Source: Xanthocytophaga agilis
GTDB taxonomy: Bacteria > Bacteroidota > Bacteroidia > Cytophagales > 172606-1
Assembly: GCF_030068605.1 (NCBI RefSeq)
Contig: NZ_JASJOU010000001.1
Location: 682,001-746,000, forward strand
Reading direction: 5' to 3'
Length of the DNA stretch: 64,000 nt
In this document: positions 61,100 through 64,000 of the stretch, one piece after another
Numbering within the stretch: position 1 is the stretch's first letter
Layout of the letters: each line of letters opens with the position of its first letter
Position numbers and translations under genes: made by a program
The notes under the pieces: generated by a model
Database searches by the model: none
What the model was told of the DNA's origin: nothing
Seen by the model: only the letters and a program-made list of their open reading frames with translations

Positions 61100-63163
61100 C
61101 TATCCTTTTACAAACCGGATAATCAGAATTTCAGCTAGTAAAAAGAATAAAGCTGCAATCAGGCAATATTTCCAGAAATTCTTTCCCTGACTTTCTGACT
61201 TGAACTCATTGACAAATTCGCCTTCGTTGAGTGCACTAAAGATTTGTACATTCTTATATCTGCCAAAGATTTGTTTCAACTCAGTAGGAGAGTAGCTATC
61301 AGGCTGAGATTCTTTCTTGTCGTAATTAAAGGCAAGTATCTTTTGCACTTTGCCATTCAGGGTAAGTTCATAATATCCTGCTTCTGCCAGTTGTTTGCTT
61401 CCTGTTTGCGAATTTTCCGGAATGTCGAACAATAACTGTTTTCCACTGATGCGTTGAGAAGGGATCAATTCCAGATTATCTCTTTTCAGATGAAAAACAG
61501 GTTCTTTGCCTGCTTCATTGATTTCAACTACTATACTTGGTTCCTGAAAGGAGAAAGAAAGACGTTCCTGTGATTTACTTAGTGCTGCAATTTTGTATAA
61601 TATAGGTACAAAAAGAGCATGCTTTTGGAATGTGCTAAAATTGTCTGTGAGAGGAGATGCACACAGGTATACTTTGCCTCGTTGCACATCAAAACGACTT
61701 AAGAAGGGAGTTCCTGTTTTTAGACGCAGCAACGAACTGCCACGACCTGTCCATTGCCAGACCGGATTGGCTGCTGGCATTGCCATACGTTCTTTTTGTG
61801 TTGTATTTTCAAAGATTGACTCAAAAAATGGATTACGTGTATCCGGAGCATCAATCGCTTCAAATGTTTTATCTGGCGACGTTGTATTCTGAGGTGATGG
61901 TACACCTAATCGACTTAGTAATGACCCATAGATGGTACTATTGTTGGCAGGGCCTGGAAAAATAATCAAACTGCCACCTTTTTTCACAAAGGCTTCCAGT
62001 GAAGTTGGAAGAGAGCCGCTGAGGTCTGTAACACCGTCCAGAATAGCCAGATCTGCTGTATTCAGCAATGTAGGGTCAACATTCTGAGCATTGAGGCTAC
62101 GAGCCTGAAATATAGTTTCGTTGCTGAAAAGGTTCTGGATATAATTACCGGTAGCACCTCCAAACATATGTACAATATTGATAGTTGGCGAGGCATTCAA
62201 GACAAAATAGAAGTCGTTATCAAATGTAACCGGAAAATCTTCAAAGGATATTCTACCTTTCTTCAAACCCCTTTCTTTTACCAGAAAATCAAATGCGGCT
62301 ACCACAGAATTGTTGGCATCAAGGTTTACAGAAGACGAAGAAACCTGTTTTTCATCCAAGAAAAGCTTAACCGGAAGGTTTTTTACTGCATCCTTGCCCG
62401 TATTGACCAACCGTACATTCAACGTATTTGTTTCCATTTCTTTCACAAATGGAGTAGCTAACCACACAGAATCTACATACAAATTGGCTGTTTCTTCGGT
62501 TTGTACAGGTACAAGAAAAATACGGCTATTGGTATCAATTTTTAACTTATTGAGATCACCAACCGTGCTTTTCTGAAAGTCAGAAAACCATATAAACTGG
62601 TTTTGAGTGGAGGGAGAATTTCGTGAAAGCAGGTTGTTTTGCCTTTTGTAGATACTTTCCAGCGTCCGGGAAGTAGGAGAGAAGTTGATCTCTGTGAGAC
62701 GATCTTTTAGTTTATCAGGAGTAGCCAGGTATTGATCCCGGCTCTCAAAGTCATTAGTAAGCAGTTGTATAGAGGGTGTCTTGGGTAGTGCACCCAGCAA
62801 TTCATCCGCTTCATCTGTAGCCAACTGCAGATACTGACGTTTGCCTGTTTCGTTCTGCATACTCAGCGAATTATCCAGATAGATACCTGTATTTCCCTGA
62901 CTAGACAAACTTTGTTGTTTGGGACTTTGGATAAAGGGTTGGGCAAATGCCAATACCAGAAATGTAATAAAGAGGATACGGGTTGCCAGAATAAGCCACT
63001 GCTTTAGTCTCCGAAACGAATTGGTACTTGTTTTTACCTCCTTCAGAAAGGCGACATTGGTAAAATATACCTTACGGGTACGGCGAAAATTAAACAGGTG
63101 AATGGCTATCGGGATGGCTACCGCAAACAGACCGAACAAAAATGAAGGATACAGAAAACTCAT
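61100..63163 (-). CDS. BatA-domain membrane protein (687 aa)
   Basis: The N-terminal BatA domain (about 1-80) is MSFLYPSFLFGLFAVAIPIAIHLFNFRRTRKVYFTNVAFLKEV, with two membrane helices (about 8-24 and 58-78). A vWA-like region follows (GIYLDNSLSMQNETGKRQYLQLATDEADELLGAL, about 93-126), with the metal-site DxSxS form DNSLS. A beta-rich periplasmic or extracytoplasmic part of about 400 residues and a single C-terminal membrane helix (about 665-684) complete it. Bacteroidota Bat-type proteins relate to aerotolerance and the MoxR-linked envelope machinery. No MoxR or batB/D gene is adjacent in the window. Confidence 0.87.
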   Translation of the reverse strand: MSFLYPSFLFGLFAVAIPIAIHLFNFRRTRKVYFTNVAFLKEVKTSTNSFRRLKQWLILATRILFITFLVLAFAQPFIQSPKQQSLSSQGNTGIYLDNSLSMQNETGKRQYLQLATDEADELLGALPKTPSIQLLTNDFESRDQYLATPDKLKDRLTEINFSPTSRTLESIYKRQNNLLSRNSPSTQNQFIWFSDFQKSTVGDLNKLKIDTNSRIFLVPVQTEETANLYVDSVWLATPFVKEMETNTLNVRLVNTGKDAVKNLPVKLFLDEKQVSSSSVNLDANNSVVAAFDFLVKERGLKKGRISFEDFPVTFDNDFYFVLNASPTINIVHMFGGATGNYIQNLFSNETIFQARSLNAQNVDPTLLNTADLAILDGVTDLSGSLPTSLEAFVKKGGSLIIFPGPANNSTIYGSLLSRLGVPSPQNTTSPDKTFEAIDAPDTRNPFFESIFENTTQKERMAMPAANPVWQWTGRGSSLLRLKTGTPFLSRFDVQRGKVYLCASPLTDNFSTFQKHALFVPILYKIAALSKSQERLSFSFQEPSIVVEINEAGKEPVFHLKRDNLELIPSQRISGKQLLFDIPENSQTGSKQLAEAGYYELTLNGKVQKILAFNYDKKESQPDSYSPTELKQIFGRYKNVQIFSALNEGEFVNEFKSESQGKNFWKYCLIAALFFLLAEILIIRFVKG

Positions 63164-63306
63164 TTGGCAAATATAAGCGACGAGCGTAACGAATGAACAA
63201 ATCTGACAGTTTTTTATAAAGAACGAAATTTTCGCTTTTGTGTTGAATTTTCAAAGCGTATCTTTTTCAATTTCACCTTTAGACTATCTCTCAATTGCCT
63301 GAAAAT

Positions 63307-63337
63307 AAAAAAACTGACCGGAGTTTCGTCCGGTCAG
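63307..63337 (-). terminator. Strong terminator after the SIMPL-domain gene
   Basis: A perfect 9-bp stem, CTGACCGGA (63314-63322) with TCCGGTCAG (63329-63337), has a 6-nt loop and is followed by seven T residues on the minus strand (63307-63313). It lies 23 bp past the gene at 63361. Confidence 0.9.
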
Positions 63338-63360
63338 CGTCAAGTTACAGAATTAGTTTC

Positions 63361-64000
63361 TTATTTAATGGAAAAAAAGGCCTGGATTTCGTAGCGGATC
63401 TTAATTTTCTTAAAATCAATTTCAGAACCTGTAGCATCTCCACCTTCCATTGCTACCTGTGATATCCTGTTCGACAAGTATGCTTGATTGTAAGGCATTG
63501 GCATACCTTCTGTATCTCCGGATTCATGTACTTCCAATACTCCACCTACTTGTTCGCCAATACTTTGTAGCAGATAACCCGCTTTTTCTTTAGCAGCCTG
63601 AAGAGCTTTTATCTTTAGCTCTTTACGGTATTCAGCCATTTTGGAGTGATTATACCGACCAATATTGACATTCTCAATGCCTTTGCCATCTACTTTGGAG
63701 AGGATGTTGTCAATCTTTGACAGGTCACTTACCTTTAATACATATCGTTTCTTTTCCAGAATATCCGTTGGCTTTTCCTTCTTATTAGTATACAACCACC
63801 AGTTTGGAGTGCCACCATATATGTTTTCAATTTGAAGATTTTCTTTCGCAATTCCTGCATCTTTTACTGCTTGCTGAAGTTGTTTTTCCAGCGTTTCGAT
63901 AGCAACTTTTGTTTTATTGGATTTGTCTGTAAAATATTCTTTTAGTGAAATGTTGAAATAAATTTCATCCGGAATTACCTCCATTTCTGCACTGCCTGTA
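63361..64000 (-). CDS. SIMPL-domain (DUF541) protein, N-terminus cut by window edge
   Basis: The reading frame stays open to the right edge and reads TGSAEMEVIPDEIYFNISLKEYFTD; the GSAEMEVIPDE stretch is typical of the first strand of the SIMPL domain, so the true start, probably with a signal peptide, lies beyond base 64000 and the Met at 63984 is internal. The visible 213 residues include RYVLKVSDLSKIDNILSKVD (about 85-105), the helix SKMAEYRKELKIKALQAAKEKAGYLLQSIGE (about 118-148), and the terminal IDFKKIKIRYEIQAFFSIK. Family members are periplasmic and often linked with oxidative stress; function is unknown. A strong terminator follows. Confidence 0.85.
   Translation of the reverse strand, partial: TGSAEMEVIPDEIYFNISLKEYFTDKSNKTKVAIETLEKQLQQAVKDAGIAKENLQIENIYGGTPNWWLYTNKKEKPTDILEKKRYVLKVSDLSKIDNILSKVDGKGIENVNIGRYNHSKMAEYRKELKIKALQAAKEKAGYLLQSIGEQVGGVLEVHESGDTEGMPMPYNQAYLSNRISQVAMEGGDATGSEIDFKKIKIRYEIQAFFSIK

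Overview
The window looks like the chromosome of a Bacteroidota bacterium, most likely a Cytophagales gliding/degrader type. The evidence is a GC content I judge by eye to be near 40 percent, frequent lack of Shine-Dalgarno sites, a C-terminal T9SS sorting domain, GldL-like, DUF4199, BatA and PepSY-like proteins, very large FtsX/MacB-type permeases, and GH95/GH29 fucosidases. No rRNA, tRNA, IS element, prophage or CRISPR array is visible. Both ends cut genes: an FtsX-like permease on the left and a SIMPL-domain protein on the right.

Layout. 1-11.6 kb: five large FtsX/MacB_PCD permeases, all on the minus strand, with one 97-aa orphan gene between two of them. 11.8-17.1 kb: a MacAB/LolD-like tripartite export operon (ATPase, unknown secreted protein, two permeases, adaptor) closed by a terminator. 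17.1-23.7 kb: small secreted and membrane proteins (DUF1206, PepSY-like, nucleoside hydrolase, DUF3995, HExxH protein). The 663-bp gap upstream of DUF1206 carries a phased 28-bp array of a dyad operator-like motif, the most unusual non-coding signal here. 23.7-26.1 kb: a MarR / MFS exporter / isochorismatase-like operon. 26.3-28.5 kb: topB. 28.6-33.0 kb: an MBL-fold hydrolase divergent from an HxlR regulator, then quinone oxidoreductase, PEP-mutase-like and GH18 genes.

33.2-39.3 kb: a DUF695 protein, then an operon of esterase, [2Fe-2S] subunit and molybdopterin subunit. In this operon the [2Fe-2S] gene has one in-frame TAA in place of a conserved Gln, and the esterase has Phe at the nucleophile Ser position. 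Both are explicable by a C-to-T change, so the locus may be decaying. 39.5-44.4 kb: a 1177-aa secreted beta-helix/MBG-repeat/T9SS protein followed by an OmpA-family protein. 45-49.6 kb: GH95 and GH29 alpha-L-fucosidases. 49.7-52.5 kb: a MerR-TipAS regulator and a GNAT-MarR-PanE-like operon. 52.6-57 kb: a small GldL-like protein, GT2, two DUF4199 proteins and a dihydroorotase-like protein lacking the HxH motif. 57.2-59.1 kb: a YgiB/YgiC-like operon with an extra lipoprotein. 59.5 kb: a second, unrelated tandem array with a 28-29 bp period. 59.9-64 kb: a sialidase-family protein, a BatA-domain protein and the truncated SIMPL protein.

Gene organisation is tidy. Most transcription units end in clear hairpins, several of which overlap the final codons of a gene. 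The large permeases appear to be mainly single-gene units, whereas the MacAB-like, MarR-MFS, IorAB-like, YgiBC-like and dihydroorotase-GT2 sets look like operons.
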